Shown here one piece after another: positions 1 to 11,951 of a DNA stretch of 64,000 nucleotides; position 1 is the stretch's first letter, and each line of letters opens with the position of its first letter. Position numbers and translations under genes: made by a program. The stretch covers positions 4,729,549 through 4,793,548 of the forward strand of contig NC_044924.1 in NCBI RefSeq assembly GCF_003576645.1. Reading direction: 5' to 3'. Source of the stretch: Ipomoea triloba. Lineage: Eukaryota > Streptophyta > Magnoliopsida > Solanales > Convolvulaceae. The notes beneath the pieces were generated by a model, which had not been told where the DNA came from, ran no database searches, and saw nothing but the letters and a program-made list of their open reading frames with translations.

Positions 1-275
1 TAAATTAACATGTGATTGTTTTATTTTAGACAGGTATATGATCAATGAGTTTACAGCAGAACCAGTGTCCAATAACTTTACAACCAATGCCTATGAGTGG
101 AAACAGAACCTAACGAGAAACTATGATTTCAACTGTTTGTTCTTACAGAATTAATTCTTGTATATAAGCTGATCGAGGCCAGGGAGTTGACAGTGGCTGC
201 TGTGAGGTCCCGATTGCTTTCCAGAACCTCCAGACACGCAGAGTTAACGGTGAGGAGAAGATTATCTTCACAGAA
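1..275. other. 3' flank of the TBL gene
   Basis: This is sequence downstream of the TBL stop codon, which lies at 276-278 on the minus strand, and should include its 3' UTR. I see no other gene or recognisable repeat here. Confidence 0.5.
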
Positions 276-3200
276 CTAGAGAGCTGCATACAAAAGGTGG
301 TTCCAGGTATCGGGGAGTCCAGGAAGGCACCAGTGGCTGCAATCCAGACCTGAATGATCCCCGCTGTAAGTTGATGGGTGGGCTTCTTTCCTTAACTGTG
401 ACAGAAACGTGATATCGAGAAGATAAACTGGTTTCTGGATCCTACTTAGGACTTTGCTAACAACAACAGCGGCTGCAGGTGCTCCTGCAGGATACGTCGA
501 TCCTTCTAGTGGCAGCTGCTCGCCGTTGCAGTTTTTGGTCGATGAACTCCAGTCCCTACCCCTGTGTTTGAGGAACCATGAGTATCCATTGACAAGTGAA
601 ACTCTTGATTATTTGAAATAGATAAGTGCTTACATGTAATGAGTGGGAGAAATTCCTTGGAAGAAGACTTTGGTCTTGGATGGATCAACATTGAGATCAA
701 CCCATCTTCCCCAAGTTGTTAAGCCTTTGTAGAATGCCACCAAACGGTCCATATCTTTGGTTACTTGAGAGCCATCTTGAACATAATCCCATCTGCCAAA
801 CAAAACCTCTAGTTTTTGAGTGATGAACGAAACCCACAACCATTACCTGAGGGTGTGCAATAGATAAATCATGTTTTGTGACTCTAACCGGCAAATGACT
901 ACAATGAAGTAAACTAGTGCAGGTTGCACATAACTGACCAGTTCAAACCTCTTGCTAATAAGCCGTTCCCACTAGGAATCGAACTTGTAACATTGTGGTT
1001 ATCAAGTCAATAGGTGAGTGTGCAATAGATAAATCCTGTTTTGTGACTCTAACCAGCAAATGACTACAATGAGGTAAACTAGCGTAGGTTGTGCATAGCT
1101 GACTAATTCAAACCTCTTGATAATAGGTCTCTCCCACTAGGAGTTGAACTTGTAACATTGTGGTTATAAAGTCAATAGTCTGACCAATTTGGTTGGAGTT
1201 GCCGCAACAAAAACCCTACTTATTACACCAAATAGGGGTGTATAAAGATTTATGAATGCAAAGTGGGGGGAAAGGAACTCACGGCTGAGATTTTCCCTGG
1301 TGAGTCCACCAGTGCCAAGTGTTGAAGATGAGGACATCCATTCCTTTCCATCCATCACCTTGTTGTATGGAGTCCAGTTTCAATACCCTTCCTATATTTT
1401 CCTTTACTATATCCACCAAGTAAGTTGAATGGTAAAGATATATAGTTACTCCATAGTCCTGCAACATGTACATACAGATGATGCATATGAACAATTTTAT
1501 GAGTAGAGAGCTTAAGAAACTTAAAATTGTGCGAGTGGGGAGTTCATAAATTTAAAATCTGTAATTATATTAAAGCATTTTGAAGTTTAAGAAATTACAA
1601 GATACTATTTTTTTTTAAAATCCTATTTTAGAATAGCAGGACTATATTTATGTATTCATTAAATTGTAAATTATAAAATCAATATATTACTCATATAAAT
1701 ATATGAATATATCCAATATTCCATTGCAAGAGTTTTAGATCTTTACATAAGCTTAAAGCATTAATTAGGGACAAAAACTAATTCAAATTAAATAAAAAAA
1801 TTGTGTGAGACCGTCTCACGGATCACGGAAAGGTCCGTGAGACAAGTCGAGTCAAGATGAAAATGTAATACTAATCATGAATAAAGTGTTTAATATTTAT
1901 ATGAGAAAGTGTAATACTTTTTAAGAAAAATGTAATACTTTTACATTTTGATTTAAAAATATTATATTTTTCCTAATAAGCATCACATTTTCAAACATTT
2001 GCCAACATTACTTATAAGGTAAAGTGTAATACTTTGGATGAAAAATGTAATACTTTTATATCAAAATGTAAAAGTATTACATTTTACCTTATAAATAACA
2101 AACACTTTATTATTGATTAATATTACATTTTTCAGTATAAATCTTACATTTACATATTGACCGGACCGGATCTGACCTAATCGACAATTTCACACATGTG
2201 TTACTTTAAATTTAAAATATCTTATATTCTATAATTGATTTTCAAATATGATATGCTTTTGGTTAAGGCAAAAGTCAAATTTTGTAGACCAAGAAAACCG
2301 CATTGATTGGTTTTGGAATGTCCAAATCTATGTTCTTCATATTTTAATGATTGGTTGTACCAAGATAATATTATCTAATTAATTATTCATGTCCTTTAAT
2401 CTTTGGTTGGATCAAGGCTGTCACACATGTTGCCACACCATTATATTGTCAAGTACCCAATGAGATGTGGTTCTATATTTTCAAAATATCACATCACTTA
2501 AAATTTTAATTACTCATCAAATTAAAACATTTTCAGAGGGAGAAAAAGACTAATTACTTGGAATTGAATATTAAATTTTTTTCTTTTTATTATATCTTTC
2601 TCCAATCTCTTTAGCGTCCTAAGATCTTTTTCTCGACTTTCTCAAAGCATCATTCTGTCACTATGCACTTCATACTGCCAGTCTAACAACATAATAATAA
2701 ATTATTATCAACTAATTTAACTGCAAATTCCCAACAATTTTGTGTTTGTAATTTTTAAGAGATTCCTCTCAGGGGTAACAATATTTTCTTTTATTTTCTG
2801 TCTTATCAATTACTAATAAAAATATTAAAAATATTCTCTCGTCTTTCAAGAATGATGAGCCAACAGTAAACCATACCCAACATTCAAAACAAAAAGTTCT
2901 CATATGGCAAAATAAACTCTCTTTTTTTTTTTAGAAGGTAAAATAAACTTTTTAAAAATACACTGAAAAAGGAAAAATATTATATATCGTGCTAATTAGT
3001 ATATGTGCCATTTGTATAAGCAATCCTATATGTAAAGACAATATTAGGTGCTGTAAAGACAAGAGGGAGAACTATACCAGTACTATTTAAAAATATTGTA
3101 TCGTATGTAAAAGACACCGATCAAGACAGATACCTCGTAATTTTTCGTAATTTTAAGAAAAGGAAAAAAGACCAACCTGGAAGGTTACATAAGAAAGTGT

Positions 3201-4068
3201 TCCAGTCCTGGAATAGGAGGTCTTGGCATTGGGCACCGATTGGTGAATCATGCAAACCATAGACTCCCACATGTTGAGACTCAGTGAGTCACCCACATAC
3301 ATAATCTTCTTCCCCCTCCATCTCCTCAACAAATCCGCACCATCAAACCTACAATATGTATATTATTCAAAAAATATATATAATGACAACTCACTTAACC
3401 TGCAACTCCAATATTAAAATATACCATTTATAAGACTTTCACAATTCAATTATTAGATACACCGACATCATGTCTTATGCTCGTACAATATTCGTTATCT
3501 CCGCCACTATAAAATTCATAGTGCAGTAATTATTCAGCTGAATGATGTGTTTAGTCTTAACTAAAGACCAATCATAGTCTAAAAGACAAACTTTGATACC
3601 AATTCAAATTGAATGTTAAGTCTTAACTAAAAGTCTAATTAAGCTGATAGTTGGACTGCACATTTATGTTTATATGTTATGTGGTCAACAAATCCGAGGT
3701 GGGATGGGTTTGGGCAAGAATGGAGGGTTAAAATTAGAAGCTAAGGGAGGTGAGGATGGGATGAATAATATTGAGTACCTGGGCAAGTTGCAAGAATCAG
3801 GTTTCCAGGCGTATCTGAGGAACTGTTTATCAGGGCGCCCATATTTAATGCAATCGAATTCAGGGTCAATGAAGGGGCAGCTTGAGGATTGGTACAGAGG
3901 GTATGAGGCATCCACCACCCATCTCCCCTGAAACAGGTTGCACCCACCGCCGGCCGCCGCTCTCCGCCGCGCAATGATATGCCTGCTGGTGGCGTTATAT
4001 GCCTCCGCCGTCGCGCCTCCCAACAAAAACAAGAACGCCGCTGAAATGATTAACACGCAAGTTGACAT
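276..4068 (-). CDS. Trichome birefringence-like (TBL) polysaccharide O-acetyltransferase, five exons
   Basis: Exons on the minus strand are 4068-3779, 3348-3177, 1458-1283, 792-634 and 561-276. All introns are GT-AG and the phases fit, giving 360 aa. Residues 1-22 form a hydrophobic signal or anchor segment. The TBL domain begins at CNLFQGRWV; the GDS motif is at about 116-118 ([13 protein letters not shown]), NTWHWWTH lies near the end of exon 3, and [15 protein letters not shown] with the Asp-x-x-His motif is at about 339-342. This family acetylates xylan, mannan or other wall polymers in the Golgi; the Ser of GDS with Asp and His forms the catalytic triad. The short N-terminus and overall match resemble the TBL37-TBL43 group, closest to what I recall of Arabidopsis TBL38. 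The exact substrate cannot be read from sequence. Intron 2 (1.7 kb) holds a MITE and intron 3 is mostly SINE-like sequence. Confidence 0.93.
846..1205 (-). repeat. Pair of tandem SINE-like copies in TBL intron 3
   Basis: Two similar segments of about 165-190 bp (846-1010 and 1011-1205) follow each other. Read on the minus strand, the upstream end has a tRNA-like A-box region (CCAAATTGGTCAG) and a B-box-like GTTCAACTCC; the other copy has GTTCGATTCC. Related segments occur at 13835-14030 and 41036-41205. The tRNA-derived SINE assignment rests on these boxes; no clear target duplication was found. Confidence 0.55.
1798..2203. mobile_element. Degenerate MITE, family with GAGACCGTCTC ends (copy 1)
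   Basis: The left end reads TTGTGTGAGACCGTCTCACG, the same as the elements at 5296-5741 and 31768-32212. The interior has the family's palindromic AT-rich motifs (AAAGTATTACATTTT and its complement). The right end is decayed (TTTCACACATGTG in place of TCTCACACAAGTG). It lies in TBL intron 2. Confidence 0.7.
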
Positions 4069-4167
4069 GACTTGCCCTTCTGTGCGTGCAGTGGGTTATG
4101 TTTTGGTACACAAAGTTGAAGATAAAGCCGACACTGCACAAGAAAATTTGCCTCTCATTTTACTACT

Positions 4168-4177
4168 ATTTATATAC
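4168..4177 (-). promoter_or_regulatory. Putative TATA box of the TBL gene
   Basis: TATATAAATA on the minus strand lies about 100 bp upstream of the TBL ATG, a normal plant TATA-to-start spacing allowing a 5' UTR of about 70 nt. It is inferred from sequence and position only. Confidence 0.4.
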
Positions 4178-5286
4178 ACAACAAAATATATACAACCCTC
4201 GGCCCGGGCGGGGTTTAGTTAGTCAATCAAACCAAAGTACATCAATGCCCTCGCAACCCGGGGTTCAATACTGTGATCTGATCACCTATTTGAAATGGTA
4301 ATAGAGATACATGATATCTGATTACTTAATAATATTATTATTATTATTATATTTTCTCTTTGCTAATTTAAAATTAAAGTTAATTAAAAATTGTATCTTG
4401 AAGTTCATAGGTGGGATTGAGGGGTTCACATGAAATGTAGAAAGAACGATCTGTCTTGCGCCTGACATGAGTTGGGAAATTTTGTATGTATGTGATCAAT
4501 ATTTGGGTTGTATTTTTTTTTTAATAAATAATGAGTGAAATATATGTAATTTTCATACTTAAAAGTTATTATTAATATTTTTTGGATCAAGTTCTGCACC
4601 TCTTATACACCCTTGGCATAAATTTAAAAAATATTACTCCGTACAAATTAATGAATATTTACAGTGTGAGGATTAATTAATATATATTATTATATTATAA
4701 ATTTTGTAATGAAATTATAATATTTCATCTTTTCATACTTGAATTGGCTACAAACTGGCGGGTAATAACATTATCATCACGGTGGGCATGTGCGGTTTAT
4801 TTGTCACGGGCATGTCAGTGGCCTTTTTTCTTTTGTTTCTTTCCCAAATAAAAATCTTTCATTTCCTAGTCGTCTTCAAAGTCAAAGGGTCTTTTAGGTT
4901 TATCATTTCCTAATTCTATAAGCAACCTTGTAGAGAATAAAAACATCTGACCAAATTAAATACTTATATATATGTTTAAGGTGTACAGTTGTCATGTACA
5001 TGTGATATAGTGTGTTTGGTGATAATGCTCTTTATATAAAATATTACGGAGTATATTATTTCGTATGACTTAACTAGTGTTGAAATTCAATATATGAATA
5101 AACAATGACCATATTCTTCTTCTCGTTTCCTTAAAAAATGACTATATTCTGGCCTATATGTGTACATGGGTGTTAGAATTAAACTTGTGACATCTTATTT
5201 AATGTTACAAGTTGATACGTATAAACTAATGTCTATGAACTAATAACAAATTATGTAAAATTTGATACAAATGATATTTTTTAGTA
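4178..5286. other. AT-rich spacer, no gene seen
   Basis: AT-rich intergenic sequence upstream of the TBL gene. It contains two copies of TACTCCGTA or its complement (4635-4643 and 5045-5053). I see no coding or RNA gene. Confidence 0.4.
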
Positions 5287-5295
5287 TATTGTACA

Positions 5296-5741
5296 GGCAA
5301 AAACTTGTGTGAGACCGTCTCACTATGAGACGGGTCGGGTCAAGATGCAAATGTAACACTTATATGCACAAATATCATACTTATATGCTCAAATGTAATA
5401 CTAATAAGGAATAAAATTTTTGTTACTTATAAGGATAAATGTAATACTTTTAAGGTAAAATACAATACTTTTACATTTCGATTTAAAAGTATTACATTTT
5501 TCCTCAAAAGTATTATATTTGCCCTTATAAGTAAGGGGTACTTGTCAATATTACTTATTATGAAAAATGTATTACTTTTTCTCTTATAAGTAACAAAAAT
5601 TGTATTCTTGATTAGTGTTATATTTGAGCATATAAGTATGACATTTGCACATATAAGTGTGACATTTGCATGGTGCTTTGACCCGACCCAACCCGTCTCA
5701 CGAACAAGGATCCGTGAGACGGTCTCACACAAGTGTGATCC
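5296..5741. mobile_element. 446-bp MITE with 9-bp target duplication (GAGACCGTCTC family, copy 2)
   Basis: The element is flanked by the direct repeat TATTGTACA at 5287-5295 and 5742-5750. Its ends are inverted repeats (GGCAAAAACTTGTGTGAGAC on the left; complement of the right end GGATCACACTTGTGTGAGAC). The interior is AT-rich and imperfectly palindromic. It is homologous to 31768-32212 in the opposite orientation. The 9-bp duplication suggests mobilisation by a Mutator-like transposase; that class is an inference. It encodes no transposase. Confidence 0.85.
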
Positions 5742-6017
5742 TATTGTACAAAGGTGAAGGTATGTTACGCAAATATCTAGCTACTTAGTAATCTTTTAAT
5801 TAAGATATATAAGTTTGAATTTCAAATTTAAGTATTTTTCAATGTTCTGTTCCAGCTCTTTAGATTGGTGGATGCGATTATAAAGTGTGAAATGTGCATC
5901 GATTTAGAATAGATAAAGAGAGAATATAAAAGTCATGCAAGTTGATCTCCTTAGCTTTCACATTCATCATTAATTTATGTATTTGTTTATTTGATTGGAA
6001 ATAAAGGGATCACTACT

Positions 6018-6197
6018 GTAGAATTAATCAACAATATGTTGACAATATAACGGTGTTCCATTAATTGTTAATATTAATTATTACTTTGTAACAATTTGAA
6101 GGTGACGTTTTGAGTAGAATTAATCAACAATATGTTGACAATATAATGGTATTCCATTAATTGTTACTTTGTAACAATTTGAAGGTGACGTTTTGAG
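6018..6197. repeat. Tandem duplication, unit about 96 bp
   Basis: Two adjacent copies begin with GTAGAATTAATCAACAATAT at 6018 and 6114 and both end GAAGGTGACGTTTTGAG. The second lacks about 15 bp of AT-rich interior. It is non-coding. Confidence 0.9.
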
Positions 6198-7189
6198 CTT
6201 TATGATATGCCAATGTTGAAAAGCTATCAACTCCATGATTACATTCACAATATATATAATAGAATCATCATTTTAAACATCTCGTTGAAGACACTCATGT
6301 ATATCACTTGAAAAATAATTAACAAAGATAAAATGATAAATAATCAAATTAAATGATTGACAGGTTTAGCTATTAGGAATGAATATCAAAATCATTGTTA
6401 TTGTTTAATTGACAGGTTTTTAGAACATTACTATGAGAAAAGTAATATTGTCATATTCATATTTTATTGAAAAAAATATATGTAATTCACATTTTATGAG
6501 TTCGAACCTACAACCTCCCATATGAAGTGCAACCGGATGACACTAGAGAGGTCTCTTTTAGCTGCAGAACCACTGCACACCAAAATGATATTCATGTCAT
6601 ACAATCATAATGTTCCACTGGCCAAAACTATGTATCTTCTTAATTCAATTTGTGGTCCAACTTTATTATTATGTGCAATTTTATCTATACATTTTTCTAT
6701 ATGCATGTGGCCTACTGGCCTGCCAAGTTCACTCACAAATGTACCTATGTAGGAGGGTAGTCAACAATTGTTTTTTCTTTTAAAATTATTTTGTATTTTA
6801 TTAGTTTTTAATTATGTACACATCAAATTTGTTGTTTTCTAACCATGATTGTATAAGGATAAATTTCACTTGGACCCCACAATTTTTTTTGTCGGTAATG
6901 TTTGATTATTATATATTTATATTCATTCCAACTAAAGAGAACTTACACTAATGTAGCAAGAAAGTACCATATACATATTTGTTTCATTATCTTTAATATA
7001 TTTTTGGGTTTAGCCTAGCTAGAAAAGTTCCAAAAACCAACTTCCGTATGTGTAAAAATTGTTCGGTAAATATATACACAGGAGTGGGATATTCAGTGCA
7101 CACCCTTGAGTAATGATTGCGAGTTTCTTTTTATCACCTAAAAAAGTATGTGGTAAATATATCTAAAATTATAAATTGTTCAAGTTAAT

Positions 7190-7345
7190 TACTATTTCAT
7201 CCGTCTCATTTTATGTAGTATTAAAAAAAAGGGACTTTTGAAGTTATTTACAATATAATTCAATTTTTCATCATGTCAAGTTCAGTATTAGTATATATAT
7301 TTATATATTTAGAAACACACAAAAATCAAATTTAAAAAGCATAAG
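7190..7345. repeat. Truncated Stowaway-like MITE end
   Basis: TACTATTTCATCCGTCTCAT resembles a decayed Stowaway terminus (TA then CTCCCTCYGTCCC). No matching inverted end is visible, so this is a relic at best. Confidence 0.35.
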
Positions 7346-7370
7346 GAAATAAGCATCTAAATACCAACTT

Positions 7371-7525
7371 TTTTTTTTTGAATACTACTAACTCTATTAC
7401 AATGCATATCTGTTCATCATAACTACTTTCTCAACCTATTGAAGCACTCCACTGAGACTCGAACCCACCACCTCCTGTATAAAAAAAAAGGGTTTGATGC
7501 CACTGAACCACAAGGTTCTTGGCAA
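7371..7525 (-). mobile_element. tRNA-derived SINE with 13-bp target duplication
   Basis: Read on the minus strand, it begins near CCAAGAACCTTGTGGTTCAG, carries an A-box-like TGGTTCAGTGGC and a B-box-like GGTTCGAGTCT, and ends in an A run. Direct repeats TAAATACCAACTT flank it at 7358-7370 and 7526-7538. Head, internal promoter, A tail and target duplication together identify a SINE. Relatives: 31201-31324, 32990-33057, 50588-50685 and probably 54625-54720. Confidence 0.88.
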
Positions 7526-7538
7526 TAAATACCAACTT

Positions 7539-9347
7539 GAATGGGCTCACGTATGACGTATCTAATTTTGAGTAACTAAAGAGCGGCTTAAATTAGCATC
7601 CAAATACCTTTACTTATCTTTCTTTTTCGGGGAGAATTTCCATTTTCCTTATACAGCATGTTTTTAAGCATGCATATATGACTTCAAATTCAAGTGAATC
7701 TTTTCCATTTTCTCTTCTCCTGCCACCCAGCAGCACAAATATAGTAAAGATAAAAGTTGAATTTTATGAGAAAATGGAAAAATTAAACAGTAAAGTGCAG
7801 ACGACGACATGATGATGGAACTGGAACGTGTGCATCATATATATATATAATTTCTTTCCAATTTTATTTCGCCCCCATTCTTTGGATGTGGATATACATT
7901 GGATTCATGATCAGACATATAACATGATGATTAACATCAAATGTTCACACTGATTGATCGTTACAGCAAAATAATATTATAATGTGTCAAAAACTAATTA
8001 ATTAAGAATTATTTAAGAATGCATGAGTTATCTTTAAATTGAATTATTGATACTTAATATAAGTGGTTGGTAAAAAACTGTTGTTTGAGATCGAGTAACA
8101 TGTTTAGATGTTGAAAATTTTATTGTTTAGTGATATAAATTAGCTGCATGATTGATAAGTGTAGTGATCACTTCATGTTTAAGCCTAAAATAAAACAGGC
8201 ACATTAAACTTTTGTGTATATATACCAACCTCTATTATATTTGTTACAAGTTAGGCTTTCTCTCATTATTAATCTTTAAATCTTTAATTTCTTGTAGAGG
8301 TGGTCATGCTTCAAGTCTGGTCTCCTCTAAGGGAGAGTCTAACTTAAACCATTAGTATTAAGGTTAGTGATGGGCTCAAAATATAGTAATGACAAAGCAA
8401 TAACTTTGAAAATCATTGAAAAATATTATTACTATAAGAGAATAAAATACATGGTAGAACATTTGCCTATATTATTAGTCCTATTCTTGCTCTAATCAAT
8501 ACTACCCTATAATTTAGAGTTTAGCATCACGTACTCGAATAGGCAAGGATACCAATTCCGTTTAGTACCCAACCTATATTTCCTTATAAAGTAGGACTAT
8601 TCCCCGGCCTCTCATGCATCTCGGGCCAACCTTCTTCCTTCCCGAGGCTCAACTGCACTCTTTCAATCTCCTAAACTGCTACTTTATATATCCCAATCAG
8701 AGATTTAGATCAAACAAGTTTAAAAAATTAAAGACTACAATTTTTTTTTCTTTTTTTTCAACAATTTCAAATAAATATTTGAAAATGCAATGTCATTTAT
8801 TATATTTAAATGCACCAAAAGAGACTTTACATATATGACATGATGGATTGGAGGCACAATATATACAATAGCTAACTTAGACGAGTGGTTAACAGTGGAC
8901 CAACCGTAAGTTGGAATGAAGTGATGAGCAAAAAGTGAGTAGTGGGAGGTGTGGGCCCACTTCATCCGCTGCTAATTTGGTGTTAACGAAGTTTGCTTAG
9001 AATTGCATTCAATTTGGTGGCTTTGCTCTTAAAAAGTAGAGACGTAATTGATTATAATTGGTAAAAGAATCATATCATGTCACCATTGACAGCAACGTAA
9101 CCTAACTCAACTTGTATTTAATTTCCATTAAATTAAACTACCACTCATGATTATCTTCATCAATTTATGTACAATAAATGACAACATTAAATTAGTAATA
9201 ATACTATAACTCTATACGTACTTATGAAACTCTGGTGTAACACTTCGCTTCAAATAATATCGTAACTTAACTTGTCCCAAAAAGCAAAATTTCATCGCCC
9301 TCATGGCCCTCATATCCTGAGCTGATAGAATAGTGGATGAGTAAATC
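7539..9347. other. AT-rich spacer, no gene seen
   Basis: No supported gene or RNA. Short open frames near 8614-8965 have no family resemblance and atypical composition. Confidence 0.4.
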
Positions 9348-9355
9348 ACGATGAC

Positions 9356-9618
9356 CTTGTTTGGTAAATAATCAGCCAATTTTGGCTTATTTGATCACTA
9401 TTAGTTGTTTGGTTAATAATTTTTTTGTAACTCCAAAATATTAAAATTTAAAAGGCTACTTAAAGCACCCTTTTCAATTAGCGTTTTGAGAAAAAAATTA
9501 TACTAAACAGCTATCAGCTAACAGCTAATTTTACTAAACAATTTTCTACAATCAGCTAATGTTATCAACTAATCATACCTTTTAACCTAATCAGCCAACA
9601 ACCATTTACCAAACAGGG
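9356..9618. mobile_element. 263-bp hAT-like MITE
   Basis: Ends are CTTGTTTGGTAAAT and, on the other strand, CCCTGTTTGGTAAAT. Near-identical 8-bp flanks ACGATGAC (9348-9355) and CCGATGAC (9619-9626) look like a target duplication with one mismatch, typical of hAT elements. It has no coding capacity. A diverged relative may lie at 33128-33322. Confidence 0.75.
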
Positions 9619-9626
9619 CCGATGAC

Positions 9627-11660
9627 TCAACAACCCATTAACTAAAAGGATTAGTGACTAGTGCGCAGAAAGAGCTCACCACATTATGTGTAACTCCCAC
9701 CTTACAGCTGCTAAAGCTCAATCTTATATCTTACCACAATGACACAATCTACTACTCAGAAACCAACATAGTTGTTCGTGCATGCAATAATATCATAGTT
9801 TAAGTTGTCACAAAAAGAAAATTTTCTTCACCTCCAAGGTTCCTATACACCCAATTTGATAAGATAATGGAAGTATCGAAACTTAAGCTTAAACTCCAAA
9901 CTTGAAGGTTTCTCACTATATATTCTGTCATAGAGATTGGTGGACCATGTAAATTGTGAGATACACATTAACTAACTTACACCTTGCAAATGTTAACAAA
10001 TCTAAATTTGTAAATTATTTTGAGCTAATTCATCAGTTAAAATATTTCTCGAACAATAATATCATAACTTGAAAGATAAGTTTGGGGTATTCGACAGAAA
10101 CCACCACCGAGTATTGTCAATTTCATCTTTGGTTTTGTGCCACTGTGACAAGTCTACGATGCGCAGTGGCGACAACATTTTTTTGAGGGGAATTTATTAT
10201 TGTTGAAATGACGATGATAGTGCAAGAACTCATAGTGAGTGTGCATTGAATTATTTATAGTTGACTAGCTCATATCAAGAAAATTAATAGGCGAACTTTT
10301 AAGTTTAATCATGTGATTATCAAGTTAATAGTATAATCAACTTGACTGAAATTGTTCTTTCGTCTTTTAATTGGTATTTAACCTCTTTTTAGTACATCTA
10401 AAAATCAATTTGAAGAATAAACACATATTTTCTTGTAAATATGTTTAAAATTCTAAGATGATGTTAAGTTGTTAGTGAAAATAATATTTTCTAACTAGTT
10501 TAAAACTTCCCAATCCTCCAAAATAAAATAATAAAATTAAAGAGTCAATTTCAATTGAAAGCAACGTTGAGGGTGATAACTTAATTAACTCTAGCCTTTC
10601 ATTGGAATTATTAGGGATATTTAAGACTTAATTATGAATTTGTTGCGTGGTCATTGGTATATTAATAATACAGGAAATTATAATTAGTTAAATAAATACA
10701 AACGTTCACAATAATGCTTGAGATATTCATTTTTTTTTTTGGTTTGTTTAGATGCGATTGATTTTGATTTCCACAAATTATTGTGTCACATTAATAATGA
10801 TCTATGAATTATCAACAATTCATAAGAAAATTTTATAATACTGAACGACATTAATATTTTTTTTTTATATTATGTATATTATTTAAAATATTTTGTGTAT
10901 TGTTAACAAATTGTATTAGGCATATCATATTGTACTGATGTGAATTAATTTGGTGAGATAAACTTGTTGGTGGACCGTGGACAGTTACGTAAACGTCTGT
11001 TTATTTCATTAAATTTTAGATGGTGCTTTCTTGATTTAATGTACCAATAGAGGCTAGCTAGCTGCCAAGGAAGATTCCCTCGTCCTCCCGCTTATATAAT
11101 CTATACTATATATCAGTTAAAGTTACAAGGCGAGCTTCACCTAAAATATATATTTGAGTCTCAATTGCAAATTTTTTCATAAATTAAAGGAGGCGGTCCA
11201 CCTTTTTTTTTTTTTGCTACATTTTCTTCATTTTATTTTATTTCAATTAATAAGATTATACTACAGTTTAACATTGATTACACATACACGTAAAGTAAAA
11301 TATTGTAAAGTGATACTTAACAAGTTTCTCACCTAGTGGACTAATCTTTTGATATTGATTATTTCTTTAGATTTAAATAGTTATCATTTGGTATTTTCAT
11401 CGAGAGAGATTTATACATGCTAGGAAAGAGTTACTTGGAATAGAGATATCCACTCGTTAATGTTATTGTATGGAATAGAGTTTCAGCTTTTTAAGGGATC
11501 GACAATATTACGATCACGCATCAATTTCACAAAATATTTCCTTTGTCTTGACCATCGAGTACTTATTAAATCACGTAACGAGAATATATACTTCTGAGTA
11601 ATACAAAATATTACATTTTCTATCACATTTTATTTGTGATGGACTAAGACAGCGCACCAA
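9627..11660. other. AT-rich spacer upstream of the plastid L34 gene
   Basis: No gene or clear mobile element recognised. It contains only low-complexity AT-rich sequence and T runs. Confidence 0.4.
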
Positions 11661-11686
11661 CCGTGACATGGATGATCTCAATAACA

Positions 11687-11771
11687 TGGGCTTTGTCCCG
11701 GAAATATACTATTGGGCTCATAATTCATTGGAACACGAAAGTTGTTGGGCTAACCCAATAAATCATGGGCC
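11687..11771 (+). promoter_or_regulatory. Cluster of TGGGCY (site II-like) boxes upstream of bL34c
   Basis: TGGGCT occurs at 11687, 11713 and 11746 and TGGGCC at 11766, about 180-265 bp before the start codon. TGGGCY boxes (site II, bound by TCP factors) are known to be enriched in promoters of plant ribosomal-protein genes. Function here is inferred. Confidence 0.55.
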
Positions 11772-11951
11772 TAAGAATAAAATCCAATCCAAAGATCACT
11801 GTTCAAAGTCCAAATTTTCATCCGAATACCCAAACAGCCCCGCATCCATGGCGCTTAAGCTTATCCGATAAGGCTGCAAAGCGCCAAAGCCTTAAACTTG
11901 GTTTGTAGATAGAAAGACTGAAAGAGGGGAAGTTTGGAGAGAGGTGAAACA

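Larger units (their letters stand above)
5751..7357. other. AT-rich spacer with repeat fragments
   Basis: No gene seen. It holds the tandem duplication at 6018-6197, a SINE-head-like fragment near 6500-6560 (on the minus strand GGTTCGAACTC resembles a B box), and a Stowaway-like end at about 7190. Confidence 0.4.

Noticed and set aside
4195..4275. Possible tRNA or SINE head (CGGCCCGGGCGGGGTTTAG, CAACCCGGGGTTCAATAC)
   Set aside because: No cloverleaf could be drawn and no target duplication or A tail was found.
5427..5732. 101-codon minus-strand frame
   Set aside because: Lies wholly inside the palindromic MITE; the protein simply repeats ANVILIC-type strings from the element's repeats.
11934..11951. 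Six-residue longer start for plastid L34
   Set aside because: The codon at 11934 is TTG; the first ATG in frame is at 11952.
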